Assembly (NCBI RefSeq): GCF_014779795.1
Contig: NZ_JACXZS010000012.1
Location: 101,973 to 165,972 of the forward strand
Length of the DNA stretch: 64,000 nt
Direction: 5' to 3'
Source: Microbacterium helvum
GTDB lineage: Bacteria > Actinomycetota > Actinomycetes > Actinomycetales > Microbacteriaceae
Part shown: one piece after another, positions 36,783-44,436 of the stretch
Numbering within the stretch: position 1 is the stretch's first letter
How the letters are laid out: every line of letters begins with the position of its first letter
Made by a program: the position numbers and the translations under genes
The notes under the pieces: model-generated
Told to the model about the DNA's origin: nothing
Database searches by the model: none
What the model saw: the letters and a program-made list of their open reading frames with translations, nothing else

Positions 36783-37868
36783 ATGCGGCGCGTCCTCATC
36801 CTCGGCTCCACCGGCTCCATCGGAACGCAGGCGCTCGACGTCGTGCGGGCCAACCCGCGACGCTTCGAGGTCGTCGGCCTCGCGGCAGGCTCGGACCGGG
36901 CCGGACTCGGGGCGCAGGCGGCCGAGTTCGGCGTGGAGAACACGGCGCTGGGCGCGGTGGAGGCCGAGCAGCTCGTGCGCGACGTCGAGGCCGACGTCGT
37001 GCTCAACGGCATCACCGGCTCGGTGGGGCTCGGCCCGACCCTGGCGGCGCTCGAGACGGGGCGCACCCTCGCCCTCGCCAACAAGGAATCGCTCATCGTC
37101 GGCGGCGATCTGGTCACCGCCATCGCGCAGCCGGGTCAGATCGTGCCCGTCGACTCGGAGCACTCGGCGCTCGCCCAGGCACTGCGGTCGGGAGAGCGCC
37201 ACGAGGTCCGGCGGCTCGTGCTGACGGCATCCGGGGGTCCCTTCCGCGGCCGCAGCCGCGCATCGCTCGAGGACGTCACGCCGGGCGAGGCCCTCGCGCA
37301 CCCCACGTGGGACATGGGGCGCGTCGTCACGACCAACTCGGCCACGCTCGTCAACAAGGGCCTCGAGGTGATCGAGGCACACCTGCTGTTCGGCGTGCCG
37401 TACGCCGAGATCGACGTCGTGGTGCACCCGCAGTCGATCGTCCACTCGATGGTCGAGTTCGTCGACGGATCCACGATCGCGCAGGCCTCGCCGCCCGACA
37501 TGCGCCTGCCCATCTCGCTCGGACTCGACTGGCCGAACCGTGTCGCGGGCGTCGGCGTGCCGCTGGACTGGACGACCGCGACATCGTGGACGTTCGAGCC
37601 GCTCGACGACGCCGCGTTCCCCGCGGTGCGACTGTCCAAGCAGGTCGGTCGCGCGGGCGGGACGTACCCGGCGGTGTTCAACGCGGCCAACGAGCAGGCG
37701 GTCGATGCGTTCCACGAGGGGCGACTGGGCTTCCTCGGCATCGTCGACACCGTCGCGCGCGTCGTCGACGCCCACGAGGCGCCCGACGTCCTCACCCGCG
37801 AGGCGCTCGCCGAGGCCGAGGTGTGGGCACGCCGGACCGCCGACAAGGCGATCGCCGCGGCATCCTGA
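36783..37868 (+). CDS. dxr: 1-deoxy-D-xylulose 5-phosphate reductoisomerase
   Basis: Second enzyme of the MEP pathway: DXP to 2-C-methyl-D-erythritol 4-phosphate with NADPH and a divalent metal. 361 residues. NADPH-binding N-terminus RRVLILGSTGSIGTQALDVV, NKESLIVGG near residue 100, the metal site PVDSEHSA near 122-129, the flexible loop WDMGRVVTTNSATLVNKGLEVIEA and HPQSIVHSMVEFVDGS. In most actinobacteria dxr, rseP and ispG are adjacent; here dxr is 3.5 kb from rseP. A C-rich stretch and palindrome family 1 copy 3 follow. Confidence 0.97.
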   Translation: MRRVLILGSTGSIGTQALDVVRANPRRFEVVGLAAGSDRAGLGAQAAEFGVENTALGAVEAEQLVRDVEADVVLNGITGSVGLGPTLAALETGRTLALANKESLIVGGDLVTAIAQPGQIVPVDSEHSALAQALRSGERHEVRRLVLTASGGPFRGRSRASLEDVTPGEALAHPTWDMGRVVTTNSATLVNKGLEVIEAHLLFGVPYAEIDVVVHPQSIVHSMVEFVDGSTIAQASPPDMRLPISLGLDWPNRVAGVGVPLDWTTATSWTFEPLDDAAFPAVRLSKQVGRAGGTYPAVFNAANEQAVDAFHEGRLGFLGIVDTVARVVDAHEAPDVLTREALAEAEVWARRTADKAIAAAS

Positions 37869-37916
37869 CCCCTCCCCGTCGCGCGGGTCGACGCCGACGC
37901 ACCCGCACTGAACATG

Positions 37917-37975
37917 TTCACTTGCGCTGTTTGTACGCCCGAGGGCCGAAAACGCGTACGTTCAGCGCAAGTGAA
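37917..37975. repeat. Palindromic repeat family 1, copy 3
   Basis: Arms 37917-37938 and 37954-37975 match at 19 of 22 positions. Shares TTCACTTGCGCTGT with copies 1 and 2. It starts 48 bases after the dxr stop, the same distance as copy 2 after the DUF559 stop, and has no nuclease gene beside it. Confidence 0.8.
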
Positions 37976-38082
37976 ATGATTCAGCGGCGGGTTCGGGGTC
38001 ACCACCGCGTCATGCCGCGAGGAGGTCTGGCCACCGGCAGGTCAGGCCGTCAGCCGGCCGGTCGCGCCGGGCTGCGGGGGCG

Positions 38083-39747
38083 TCAGGCCCCGGGATAGAC
38101 CGGCCGGAGCGGATCGGATGCCGGCGTCTCGTCCTCGGGGTACGGCACCGGCCAGTGCGGCTCGGGGACGGGCCAGCCCGCATCGCGCAGCGCGCGGCGG
38201 GCGAGCTCACGCGCGGAGTACGGCGTGCGGACGCCGCGGATGTCGCGGTAGTCCTGGTGCCCGGGGCCGATCCACAGGATCGCGTCGCCGTCGTCGACGA
38301 GTGCGACGGCTTCGATGATCGCCCGCTCGGGCGGCGAGAACTCCAGGATCTCGGCATCCGGCCGGGCACGACGGGCGCCCTCGATGAGCGTCGCACGGAT
38401 CGAGTCGGGGTCTTCGAAGCGCGGATGGTGGTCGGTGATCACCAGGATGTCGCTGCCTTCGACGGCCGTGCGCCCCATGTCGTGGCGCTTGGTCGAGTCG
38501 CGATCGCCGTCCGCGCCCATGACCATGACGACCTTGCCCGGCGTCACGCGTCGCACGGCGGCGAGCGTCTTCTCGAACGCGTCGGGGGAGTGGCCGAAGT
38601 CGACATAGACGGCGGGACCCGTGTCACCTGAGACGCGCTGCGTGCGGCCGGGCAGGTAGGCCTCGATGCTCTGGCCGTCGAGCGCGTCGACGAGGCGCTC
38701 CCACGCGTAGCCGCCCTCGAGGATCATCACGATCGCCAGTCCCGCGTTGGCGGCCATGTGCCGGCCGATCACCGGGACGAGCGTGGTGAGGGTGCGACCG
38801 TCGCGCGCAGTCAGGCGGAACTCGGTGCCGACCTGGCGCTCGTCGAGGATCTCGACGACCCAGTCGGCGGCGGCTGCGGCATCCGGATCCGAGGCGAGGG
38901 CCGGCGTGCCGACCGTGACCGTCGGCACCTCGCTGCGGGCGACGACCTCCGCGCCGGGCGCGGAGTCCACGCACACGACGGCGCGGCGGGCCCGATCGGC
39001 GCGGAACAGCGGGAGCTTCGCCTCGAAGTACTCGCGCATGTCGGCGTAGTCGTCGAGGTGGTCGTGGGTGAGGTTCGTGAAACCGGCGACGTCGAACACG
39101 ATGCCGTCGACGCGGCGACGGCTGAGCGCCTGTGCGCTGACCTCGACCGCGACCGCCTCGACGCCGCGCTCGCGCATGAGAGCCAGCAGCGCGTGCATCT
39201 CGTACGCCTCGGGGGTGGTCAGGCGCGACACGATGACCTGGCCGGCGATGTGCCGCTCGGCCGTCGACGAGAGTCCGCTGGTGACGCCGAGCTGGCCGAG
39301 GATCCCCTCGAGCAGGTGCGACACGCTGGTCTTTCCGTTGGTCCCGGTGGTGCCGAAGAGCGTGGGGAGGTCGTCGTCTCGGCCGGTGCTGTACACCCAG
39401 GCCGACAGCTCGCCGAGCAGCGCCCGCGGGTTCTCGACCAGCAGCACGGGCAGCCCGCTCGCCGCCGCGACGTCCGCTCCGGCGGCGTCGGTCACGATGG
39501 CGACGGCGCCTTTCTCAGCGGCGGCGGCGGCGAACTCCGCGCCGTGGCGGTTGACCCCCTGCACCGCGACGAACACGTCCCCCGGGCGCAGGTCGGCGGT
39601 CGCGAGGGTGAGTCCCGTCAGCGTCGCGTCGGCGACATCGCCGCGGACGTCGACGGCGAATCGCCCCGCGAGATCGGCGACGGTGTGGGTCGGCGGCGCG
39701 TCGGGGCGGAGTACCGGGGGAAGGTTCGAGGGCGCGTCAGTCGGCAT
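38083..39747 (-). CDS. Mur ligase family protein (MurE-like)
   Basis: 554 residues of the MurE type: UDP-MurNAc-dipeptide binding domain (about 20-115), ATP-binding central domain with FGTTGTNGKTS (131-141), the FTNLTHDHLDDYADMREYFEAK segment with the carbamylated-lysine region, and a C-terminal ligase domain. Where MurE carries its third-residue selectivity motif (DNPR for meso-diaminopimelate, DxP(N/A) for lysine types), this protein has DHHPR (439-443). It is far from any dcw cluster, which is where murE normally sits. It may add a diamino acid to peptidoglycan precursors (Microbacterium has B-type peptidoglycan) or be a paralogue with another substrate. ATG at 39747. Confidence 0.82.
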   Translation of the reverse strand: MPTDAPSNLPPVLRPDAPPTHTVADLAGRFAVDVRGDVADATLTGLTLATADLRPGDVFVAVQGVNRHGAEFAAAAAEKGAVAIVTDAAGADVAAASGLPVLLVENPRALLGELSAWVYSTGRDDDLPTLFGTTGTNGKTSVSHLLEGILGQLGVTSGLSSTAERHIAGQVIVSRLTTPEAYEMHALLALMRERGVEAVAVEVSAQALSRRRVDGIVFDVAGFTNLTHDHLDDYADMREYFEAKLPLFRADRARRAVVCVDSAPGAEVVARSEVPTVTVGTPALASDPDAAAAADWVVEILDERQVGTEFRLTARDGRTLTTLVPVIGRHMAANAGLAIVMILEGGYAWERLVDALDGQSIEAYLPGRTQRVSGDTGPAVYVDFGHSPDAFEKTLAAVRRVTPGKVVMVMGADGDRDSTKRHDMGRTAVEGSDILVITDHHPRFEDPDSIRATLIEGARRARPDAEILEFSPPERAIIEAVALVDDGDAILWIGPGHQDYRDIRGVRTPYSARELARRALRDAGWPVPEPHWPVPYPEDETPASDPLRPVYPGA

Positions 39748-39807
39748 GGCGCATCCATCTTCGCACGGCGCTTGCCGCAGCGTGTCAGGTCGCTCGCCCC
39801 GCCTCGT

Positions 39808-39866
39808 TTCGAATCGCGCACTCTGCCGTCGCTCCCGGTCCGGAGCCGCAGAGTGCGCGATTCGAA
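39808..39866. repeat. Long palindrome downstream of the ycnI-like gene
   Basis: Perfect 19-base arms (39808-39826 and 39848-39866; TTCGAATCGCGCACTCTGC) with a nested GCTCC/GGAGC. It begins seven bases after the ycnI-type stop on the minus strand, so it could end that transcript, but its sequence is unlike a normal terminator. No second copy seen in the window. Confidence 0.75.
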
Positions 39867-39872
39867 CCGTCG

Positions 39873-40610
39873 TCAGGCGCTGCGTCGGACGTGCACCAGC
39901 ACGACGATCAGCGCGGCGACGCCCGCCAGCAGACCGCCGGCGGCCAGCCAACGTGCGAGAGGATCACCCGGATCGGTGGATGCTGCGGCCGCCGCGTCAT
40001 CGTCGGCTGCGGCATCCGCTGCGCTGCCGTGGTGATCGGCCGTCGCGTCATCCTCGGCTACGGCATCCACCTTTCCCCCGTGGTGGTCGGAATCCGCCTC
40101 GCTCACCGCCCCCACGGTCACGACCGGGGCGGGGGCGTCGAGCTCCTCCGGGTCCTGATCGTCATCGGCGATCTGCGTCCAGGCGGTCTCGCCGACGACG
40201 CAGGTCTGTGTGACGGGGAACGCGAGAGAGGTCTCCGCGGCCCCCTCGGTGAAGAGGACGTCCATCGCCACGGACGCCTTGAGACCGTCGTCGACCGGGG
40301 TGGCGGCGGTGTAGACCACACGCGTGGGAACACCGTTCGTGCCGAGTTCGCGGGTGATCGTCCAGCCGCCCTGCACGACGGGGGTGGCGTTGCCGACGCC
40401 TTCGGGGATGTCGATCGCGAGGGCGGTCGTCGGCGAGCCGTCGCAGCCGTGCGAGAACGAGAACGTCAGGGTCTGCGTGGCACCCGCCGCAGCGGTCTCG
40501 GGGTCGACATGCACGTGGGCGGCGGCGGCCAGCGGCACGCCGAGCGCGAGGGCGAGGCCGGCGGCGGCGCCGACGGCGAGACGGCGGCGGGCGGTACGGG
40601 AGATGGTCAT
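39873..40610 (-). CDS. YcnI-family copper-associated exported protein (DUF1775)
   Basis: 245 residues. A signal peptide ends in PLAAAA, so the mature protein starts HVHVDPETAAAG. An N-terminal histidine of this kind is the Cu(II) ligand (histidine brace) in B. subtilis YcnI. The DUF1775 domain covers about 32-160. An unusual acidic and His-rich linker follows (about 170-215) with two DHHG units, then a C-terminal membrane helix (LARWLAAGGLLAGVAALIVVLVHV). ATG at 40610 with a GAAAGAC-type ribosome binding site. The next gene upstream (40712-41287) is probably in the same operon, although ycnJ/copper importer genes are absent. Confidence 0.87.
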   Translation of the reverse strand: MTISRTARRRLAVGAAAGLALALGVPLAAAAHVHVDPETAAAGATQTLTFSFSHGCDGSPTTALAIDIPEGVGNATPVVQGGWTITRELGTNGVPTRVVYTAATPVDDGLKASVAMDVLFTEGAAETSLAFPVTQTCVVGETAWTQIADDDQDPEELDAPAPVVTVGAVSEADSDHHGGKVDAVAEDDATADHHGSAADAAADDDAAAAASTDPGDPLARWLAAGGLLAGVAALIVVLVHVRRSA

Positions 40611-40711
40611 CTGTCTTTCGTCTTTCGTCGTTGGTCCGGGCACGGCGAAGGATGCCGCGCACGGCGGAAGGACCGGCCCCCGCGGGATGCGCGGCCGGTG
40701 CGTGGCGGCGC

Positions 40712-41287
40712 TCAGCGCGCCGCGATGACGAAGACCGGAGGGCCGCGCCGCGACAGCCCTGAGAGCACCGCCTGCGCCGGCCGGGTCACCTGCACACGGT
40801 GCGAGGCGAGCCGGCGAGGTACGGCGGGCAGCGTGCCGAGGACGCGGGCTCGGGCGAGGATCGAGCGGATGCCGCGACCCAGGGCGCGCAGCATCCGCTC
40901 GCCGCCGTACAGCCCGGCGACCGTGGCGATCGCGGCGAGGACGTGTGCCACGAGCATCGGGGCGTCGGGGAGGGCGACCGGCGCGACCCCGCCCGCGAGC
41001 ACGGTCGTGTGATGCGCGTGCGGTGCGGCCGGGTCGGCTCCGGCCGTGATCGCGAACGCCAGGTGGAACAGCGCCTGGCTGGCGAGCACGATCGCGCCGA
41101 CCCGCCAGACCGACAGGCGGCGGCCGGCCAGCGCGACGGCGAGAGGCGCGGCGAGGATGCCCACCGCGGCCACGAGCGCGGGGGCGGGAGCTCCGCCGCC
41201 GGCCAGCGTGTGGGCGGTCGCGGCCACGATCGTCGCGACGGCCGCTGCGGCGGTGCCGCGCAGCGCGCGGACGTGGCGTGGCGTCAC
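40712..41287 (-). CDS. Integral membrane protein upstream of the ycnI-like gene
   Basis: 191 residues, four or five predicted membrane helices (about 8-30, 34-52, 58-80, 105-125), a HAHH motif near residue 93, and a basic C-terminal tail. The His cluster between helices and the coupling with a YcnI-type gene 101 bases downstream suggest a role in copper handling, but I do not recognise a named family. GTG start with GAGGAG ribosome binding site. Confidence 0.65.
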   Translation of the reverse strand: MTPRHVRALRGTAAAAVATIVAATAHTLAGGGAPAPALVAAVGILAAPLAVALAGRRLSVWRVGAIVLASQALFHLAFAITAGADPAAPHAHHTTVLAGGVAPVALPDAPMLVAHVLAAIATVAGLYGGERMLRALGRGIRSILARARVLGTLPAVPRRLASHRVQVTRPAQAVLSGLSRRGPPVFVIAAR

Positions 41288-41367
41288 GGCTCCTCGCTTC
41301 TGTCGACCGGCATGCTCGTCACGAGCCTACGCGAGGCCGTCACACCCAACTCAAAGCCTGGCGCGGG

Positions 41368-41373
41368 TACCGT
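41368..41373 (+). promoter_or_regulatory. -10 element TACCGT, leaderless start of rseP
   Basis: TACCGT exactly six bases before the GTG at 41380. Confidence 0.55.
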
Positions 41374-41379
41374 GTGCGT

Positions 41380-42705
41380 GTGGAGATCCTTGCGTTCGTC
41401 ATCGGCGTCGTGCTCATGGTCGTGGGCCTCGCGGTGTCGATCGCGCTGCACGAGCTCGGGCACCTGTGGCCGGCGAAGAAGTTCGGCGTGCGCGTCGGGC
41501 AGTACATGATCGGCTTCGGCCCCACCCTGTGGTCACGCCGTCGCGGTGAGACGCAGTACGGCGTCAAGGCGATCCCGCTCGGCGGCTACATCTCGATGGC
41601 GGGCATGTACCCGCCGTCGCCCTCCCTTCGACAGGCTCAGGGACCGGGGGGCCGCAGCGGTCGTGCCGCCGGCGGATTCTTCGCGACGATGGTGCAGGAC
41701 GCCCGCGACGCCAACGACGAGACGCTGCGCGGCGACGACGACACGCGCGTGTTCTACCGTCTGCCGATCCACAAGCGCATCATCGTGATGCTCGGCGGCC
41801 CGCTCATGAACTTCCTGTTCGCGGTCGTGCTGTTCGCGATCCTGTTCACGGGCATCGGCGTGCAGACGGCGACCACGACGGTCGCGCGCCTGTCGGAGTG
41901 CGTGCCGTCGACGACGTCGGCCACGGCCACGAGCGAGTGCACCGCCTCGGATCCCGCCGCACCTGCGGCGACGGCCGGCATCGAGCCGGGCGACACGATC
42001 GTGTCGATCGACGGCGAGCCCGTCGCGGACTTCGCCGAAGCGTCCGAGATCATCCGGTCGTCGCCCGGACAGCAGCTGACGTTCGTCATCGAGCGCGACG
42101 GCGCCACCGAGACGCTGCAGGTCACCCCGGCCCGCGTCGAGACGACCGTGACGGCTGCCGACGGCACCACCTCGACGACAGAGGCCGGATTCGTCGGGAT
42201 CGGACCCACGGTCGAGTATGTGAAGCAGCCGATCTGGGCGGGTCCGCAGGCGGCCGTGCAGCAGGTCGGAGCGGTGGCCGGCATCATCTGGCAGCTGCCG
42301 GCGAAGGTCTGGAACACCGCCGTCGATCTGGTCACGGGTCAGCCGCGCGACCCGAACGGGCCGCTCAGCATCGTCGGGGCGGGACGCCTGTCAGGAGAGG
42401 TCGCGGCCGCCGACGCGCCGGTGCTCAACCGCGTCGGGGGCTTCCTGCAGCTGCTGGCCTCGCTGAACATCGCCCTGTTCGTGTTCAACCTCATCCCGCT
42501 GCTCCCGCTGGACGGCGGCCACATCGCGGTCGCGCTGTGGGAGGGCATCAAGCGGGTGTGGGCGAAGCTCTTCCGCCGCCCGCCCCCGAAGCCGGTCGAC
42601 GCGACGAAGCTCGTGCCACTCACCTTCGTCGTCGTGATCGCGCTGATCGGGATGGGCGCCGTGCTGGTGCTCGCCGACCTCTTCAACCCGGTCACGCTCG
42701 GCTGA
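41380..42705 (+). CDS. rseP: Site-2 intramembrane metalloprotease (RseP/Rip1 type, M50)
   Basis: 441-residue zinc protease in the membrane that cleaves membrane proteins such as anti-sigma factors after a first cut. HELGH (24-28) in the first helix, GGYISMAGM after it, a PDZ domain near 190-270 (AGIEPGDTIVSIDGEPV), and the second metal motif LPLDGGH near 375-381. Start at GTG 41380, supported by TACCGT six bases upstream; a longer open frame is not used. Odd: residues about 80-100 (PSPSLRQAQGPGGRSGRAAGG) contain, in frame, the exact complement of the dispersed 20-base repeat at 34857-34876, so a repeat seems to have inserted into the coding sequence. The next gene begins 94 bases later. Confidence 0.93.
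   Translation: MEILAFVIGVVLMVVGLAVSIALHELGHLWPAKKFGVRVGQYMIGFGPTLWSRRRGETQYGVKAIPLGGYISMAGMYPPSPSLRQAQGPGGRSGRAAGGFFATMVQDARDANDETLRGDDDTRVFYRLPIHKRIIVMLGGPLMNFLFAVVLFAILFTGIGVQTATTTVARLSECVPSTTSATATSECTASDPAAPAATAGIEPGDTIVSIDGEPVADFAEASEIIRSSPGQQLTFVIERDGATETLQVTPARVETTVTAADGTTSTTEAGFVGIGPTVEYVKQPIWAGPQAAVQQVGAVAGIIWQLPAKVWNTAVDLVTGQPRDPNGPLSIVGAGRLSGEVAAADAPVLNRVGGFLQLLASLNIALFVFNLIPLLPLDGGHIAVALWEGIKRVWAKLFRRPPPKPVDATKLVPLTFVVVIALIGMGAVLVLADLFNPVTLG
41626..41645. repeat. Dispersed 20-base repeat, copy 2, inside rseP
   Basis: CTTCGACAGGCTCAGGGACC, the exact reverse complement of 34857-34876. It encodes the LRQAQGP stretch of RseP in frame. Confidence 0.85.
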
Positions 42706-42728
42706 CAGCCGTGACGAGGATTTCGGCG

Positions 42729-42745
42729 GCGCTGTCGAAATCGGC
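42729..42745. repeat. Partial copy of palindrome family 2 / possible ECF promoter element
   Basis: GCGCTGTCGAAATCGGC, identical over 17 bases to one arm of the family 2 element at 57941-58003 (complementary strand). It contains TGTCGA (42733-42738), which I recall as the -35 type reported for ECF42 sigma promoters. It is 54 bases before the DGPF gene, so it could be a repeat remnant, a sigma-dependent promoter, or both. Confidence 0.5.
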
Positions 42746-42799
42746 CTTGCCCGTTCGCTGTGGGGATGAAACGGTTCCCCTGACGAAAGGACACGGGCC

Positions 42800-43165
42800 A
42801 TGAAGTACGTCATCATGTTCACCTCCACCCCCGAGCTCGATGCGGCGGTGCCCGAGGAGCGCGCGAAGGAGGTCTACGGCCGGATCTGGGACTGGTTCCA
42901 GACCAACTCCGACCAGATCGCCGACGGCGGCGCGGAGCTGCTGCCGGTGAGCACCGCCACCACGGTCAAGTACAGCCCGGACGGCCCGGTCGTCGTCGAC
43001 GGTCCGTTCTCCGAGGCGAAGGAGGTCGTCGGCGGCTTCAGCGTCCTCGACGTGCCCGATCTCGACGCGGCGATCGCGCTCGTCAAGACCTGGCCGTCGA
43101 TGGAGCTTCCCGGCATCGCGATCGAGATCCGTCCGATGGTGACCGATTACAGCCAGTTCGAGTGA
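42800..43165 (+). CDS. YCII/DGPF domain protein
   Basis: 121-residue small alpha-beta barrel protein of the YCII-related family. N-terminal MKYVIMFTSTPE, central VVDGPFSEAKEVVGGFSVL with the DGPF motif, and C-terminal EIRPM. These proteins occur next to ECF42 sigma factors in actinobacteria and are thought to be their targets; the biochemical role is unknown. GAAAGGACA ribosome binding site. The stop overlaps the sigma factor start by one base (TGATG). Confidence 0.92.
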   Translation: MKYVIMFTSTPELDAAVPEERAKEVYGRIWDWFQTNSDQIADGGAELLPVSTATTVKYSPDGPVVVDGPFSEAKEVVGGFSVLDVPDLDAAIALVKTWPSMELPGIAIEIRPMVTDYSQFE

Positions 43166-44421
43166 TGACCGGATCGGATGCCGCAGCCCGGGGCGCGTCG
43201 TCGGCCGGGGCCGCGGCATCCGATCGCCTTCTCGCGGGTGTCGTGCGCGAGGAGTCCGCCCGCATCACCGCGGCGCTCACGGTGTCGTTCGGGAGCTTCG
43301 ACATCGCGGAGGAGGCCGTCGCCGAGGCGGTCGAAGAGGCGCTGCGGGACTGGCGGCGGCGCGGCATCCCGCCGAATCCCGGCGCCTGGCTCACGCAGGC
43401 GGCGCGTCACAACGCGCTCGATCGGGTGCGGCGCGAGCGCGTGCTGCGAGACAAGGTGGCGCTGCTGTCCGAGCCGGCGGTACCGGAGGGCGTGGCGCCC
43501 GCTGATGAGCGCCTGCCGCTGCTGTTCGGCTGCTGTCACCCCGCGATCGCGCCCGATGCGCAGCTCGCGCTGACGCTGCGCGCCGTGTGCGGCCTCACGA
43601 CCGCGCAGATCGCCCGTGCGACGTTCTCGACCGAGTCCGCGACCGGCCAGCGCATCTCGCGCGCGAAACGCAAGATCGCCGACAGCGGCATCCCGCTCCG
43701 CGTCCCCACCGGCGCGGACGCCGCAGCGCGACTCGACCTCGTGCTCGCGATCGTGTCGGTCATGTACAGCGAGGCGCATTTCGTCGCGGGGGCGGATGCC
43801 TCAGCCGACCGCGACCTCGCCGACGATGCGCTGTGGCTGGCCCAGGTGATCGCCGAGGCGCTGCCGCGGGCTGCGGAAGCGCACGGGCTGCTGGCGCTGC
43901 TGCGGTTCCACAGGGCGCGGGAGTCGGCGCGCGCTGTCGACGGCGAGCTCGTGCTGCTCGCCGATCAGGACCGCTCGCGCTGGGACCCTGCGCTGCTCGC
44001 GGGTGCACGCGACGAGCTCGAACGGGCGGCCCGACTGCGCCGCCCCGGGCGCTGGCAGCTGCATGCCGCGATCGCCGCCTGCCATGCCGACGCGCCCGAT
44101 GTCGCGACGACGGACTGGCTGCAGGTGCTCACGCTGTACGACATGCTGCTCGCTTACGACCGCACGCCCGTCGTGCGCCTGAACCGCGCCGTCGCCCTCG
44201 CCCGGGTCGAGGGCGCCGACATCGCGCTGACCGAGGTGGACGCCCTTGCCGACTCGCTCTCGCGCTCGCACCTGTGGCACGCCGTGCGGGCGTCGTTGCT
44301 GCGGGACCTCGGCCGGGACGAGGAGGCCCTCGCCGCGGATCTGCGGGCCCTGGAGCTCACCGCCAACGAGGCCGAGCGCCGCCTCCTCGCGTCGCGCGCG
44401 GGAGCCGCACCCGGTCGCTGA
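43165..44421 (+). CDS. ECF42-like RNA polymerase sigma factor with C-terminal extension
   Basis: 418 residues. Sigma region 2 (about 25-95, with GAWLTQAARHNALDRVRRERVLRDK), sigma region 4 (about 115-175, GLTTAQIARATFSTESATGQRISRAKRKI), then a long helical extension of about 230 residues. The extension holds LTLYDMLLAYDRTPVVRLNRAVALARVEG, characteristic of the SigJ-like ECF42 group, which uses its C-terminal TPR-like domain instead of an anti-sigma factor. It partners the DGPF gene directly upstream, with one-base overlap, matching the group's known layout. An in-frame GTG at 43162 is an alternative start. Confidence 0.9.
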   Translation: MTGSDAAARGASSAGAAASDRLLAGVVREESARITAALTVSFGSFDIAEEAVAEAVEEALRDWRRRGIPPNPGAWLTQAARHNALDRVRRERVLRDKVALLSEPAVPEGVAPADERLPLLFGCCHPAIAPDAQLALTLRAVCGLTTAQIARATFSTESATGQRISRAKRKIADSGIPLRVPTGADAAARLDLVLAIVSVMYSEAHFVAGADASADRDLADDALWLAQVIAEALPRAAEAHGLLALLRFHRARESARAVDGELVLLADQDRSRWDPALLAGARDELERAARLRRPGRWQLHAAIAACHADAPDVATTDWLQVLTLYDMLLAYDRTPVVRLNRAVALARVEGADIALTEVDALADSLSRSHLWHAVRASLLRDLGRDEEALAADLRALELTANEAERRLLASRAGAAPGR

Positions 44422-44436
44422 ACCCGACGACCAGCG

